64,000 nucleotides of DNA from contig CAVUYM010000028.1 of assembly GCA_963745675.1 (NCBI GenBank), positions 55,673 through 119,672 on the forward strand. The letters run 5' to 3'. The notes under the pieces were generated by a model. That model had not been told where the DNA came from and ran no database searches. It saw only the letters and a list, made by a program, of their open reading frames with translations. This DNA comes from JAUIIK01 sp963745675. Lineage in GTDB: Bacteria; Chloroflexota; Chloroflexia; Thermomicrobiales; CFX8. Each line of letters begins with the position of its first letter. The stretch's first letter is position 1. Positions 63,649 to 64,000 of this stretch are shown piece by piece. The translations under genes were made by a program, and so were the position numbers.

Positions 63649-64000
63649 CTATGAGTTGTAGAGCATGGTCCGTTTGACCTGTTCAATCGCACGCGTAACT
63701 TTGATGCCGCGAGGGCATGCATCGGTGCAATTGAAGACGGTCCGGCATCTCCACACTCCATTGCGATCGTTCAAGATTTCCAGTCGCTCGTCACCGCCTC
63801 GATCTCGACTATCGTAGATAAAGCGATGAGCATTGACGATAGCCGCCGGCCCGATGAAATCAGGGTTCGTCCAGGTGATTGGGCAGGCTGTCGTGCATGC
63901 GGCGCACATAATGCATTTGGTTGTGTCATCAAATACTTCTCGCTCTGCCGGCGTTTGTAAGCGCTCTCTACCTGAGGGGGCAGGGTCATCGTTAATCAGG
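63649..64000 (-). CDS. sdhB: Succinate dehydrogenase/fumarate reductase iron-sulfur subunit (5' end outside window)
   Basis: This is the C-terminal part of the iron-sulfur subunit that carries electrons between the flavin and quinone sites. The [4Fe-4S] motif is KCIMCAACTTACP, and the second set is RCRTVFNCTDACPRGI. The frame is open to the right edge, so the N-terminal 2Fe-2S domain lies beyond the window. The end reads VTRAIEQVKRTML. Confidence 0.9.
   Translation of the reverse strand, partial: LINDDPAPSGRERLQTPAEREVFDDTTKCIMCAACTTACPITWTNPDFIGPAAIVNAHRFIYDSRDRGGDERLEILNDRNGVWRCRTVFNCTDACPRGIKVTRAIEQVKRTMLYNS

Noticed and set aside
1..64000. Insertion sequences, prophage, CRISPR arrays, rRNA or tRNA genes
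   Set aside because: No transposase, integrase, regularly spaced repeat or rRNA sequence was seen; the only tRNA-like structure is in tmRNA.

Overview
The window is a gene-dense stretch (about 55% GC by eye) of a bacterial chromosome. The overall mix points to a Chloroflexota-like or deeply branching terrabacterial organism. This mix includes the secY-adk-map-infA-rpmJ-rpsM-rpsK-rpsD-rpoA-rplQ-truA-rplM-rpsI order, a large Alu-containing SRP RNA, a DarA-type c-di-AMP receptor beside tmk, a fused DEDDh exonuclease/GIY-YIG protein, an R3H/SpoIIIAA-like ATPase and frequent TTG/GTG starts. The lineage call is inference only. I see no mobile element, CRISPR array, rRNA or ordinary tRNA.

Layout. 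1-7.7 kb: end of the spc operon and the alpha operon, with an internal promoter before infA, a two-tier hairpin between rpsM and rpsK, and a strong terminator after rpsI. 7.8-12.9 kb: reverse-strand run of nth, a histidine phosphatase, a metallo-beta-lactamase-fold protein, a P1 peptidase, a HAD hydrolase and a Cys/Met-metabolism PLP enzyme. 12.9-19.4 kb: pyrC-carA-carB-pyrE behind a promoter, a possible 20-codon leader peptide and an intrinsic terminator, which looks like transcription attenuation. 19.4-30.9 kb: DNA maintenance genes (ligA, exonuclease/GIY-YIG, family-4 uracil-DNA glycosylase, ftsK, recR, R3H ATPase, tmk, darA). ligA and the exonuclease gene diverge from a shared palindrome resembling a Gram-positive SOS box. 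30.9-41.6 kb: NAD kinase, TlpA-like thioredoxin, recO, a PH-domain membrane protein, an AAA+ ATPase, a MacB-type ABC exporter, trmD and a HAD protein. 41.7-50 kb: rmlB, a SpoIIE-type phosphatase with a small P-loop protein, aroC and aroA tail to tail, an RmlC-like cupin, a methyltransferase, smpB and ssrA. 50-59.4 kb: a threonine dehydratase-like gene, an EVE-domain gene, glcDEF, HerA-like ATPase plus Mre11-like nuclease, and a creatininase-family gene. 59.4-64 kb: an S9 peptidase, a secreted membrane-anchored protein, the SRP RNA, a small membrane protein and the end of sdhB.

Fifteen genes, mostly at 20-24, 36-39 and 46-61 kb, are interrupted by single-base frameshifts although their full-length homology is continuous. 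The breaks whose local repair I could reconstruct are one-base changes, several of them in homopolymers, and the list includes genes expected to be essential (ligA, aroA). Indel errors in the assembly are therefore the likeliest cause, so I annotate each as one full-span gene and give the fragment positions.
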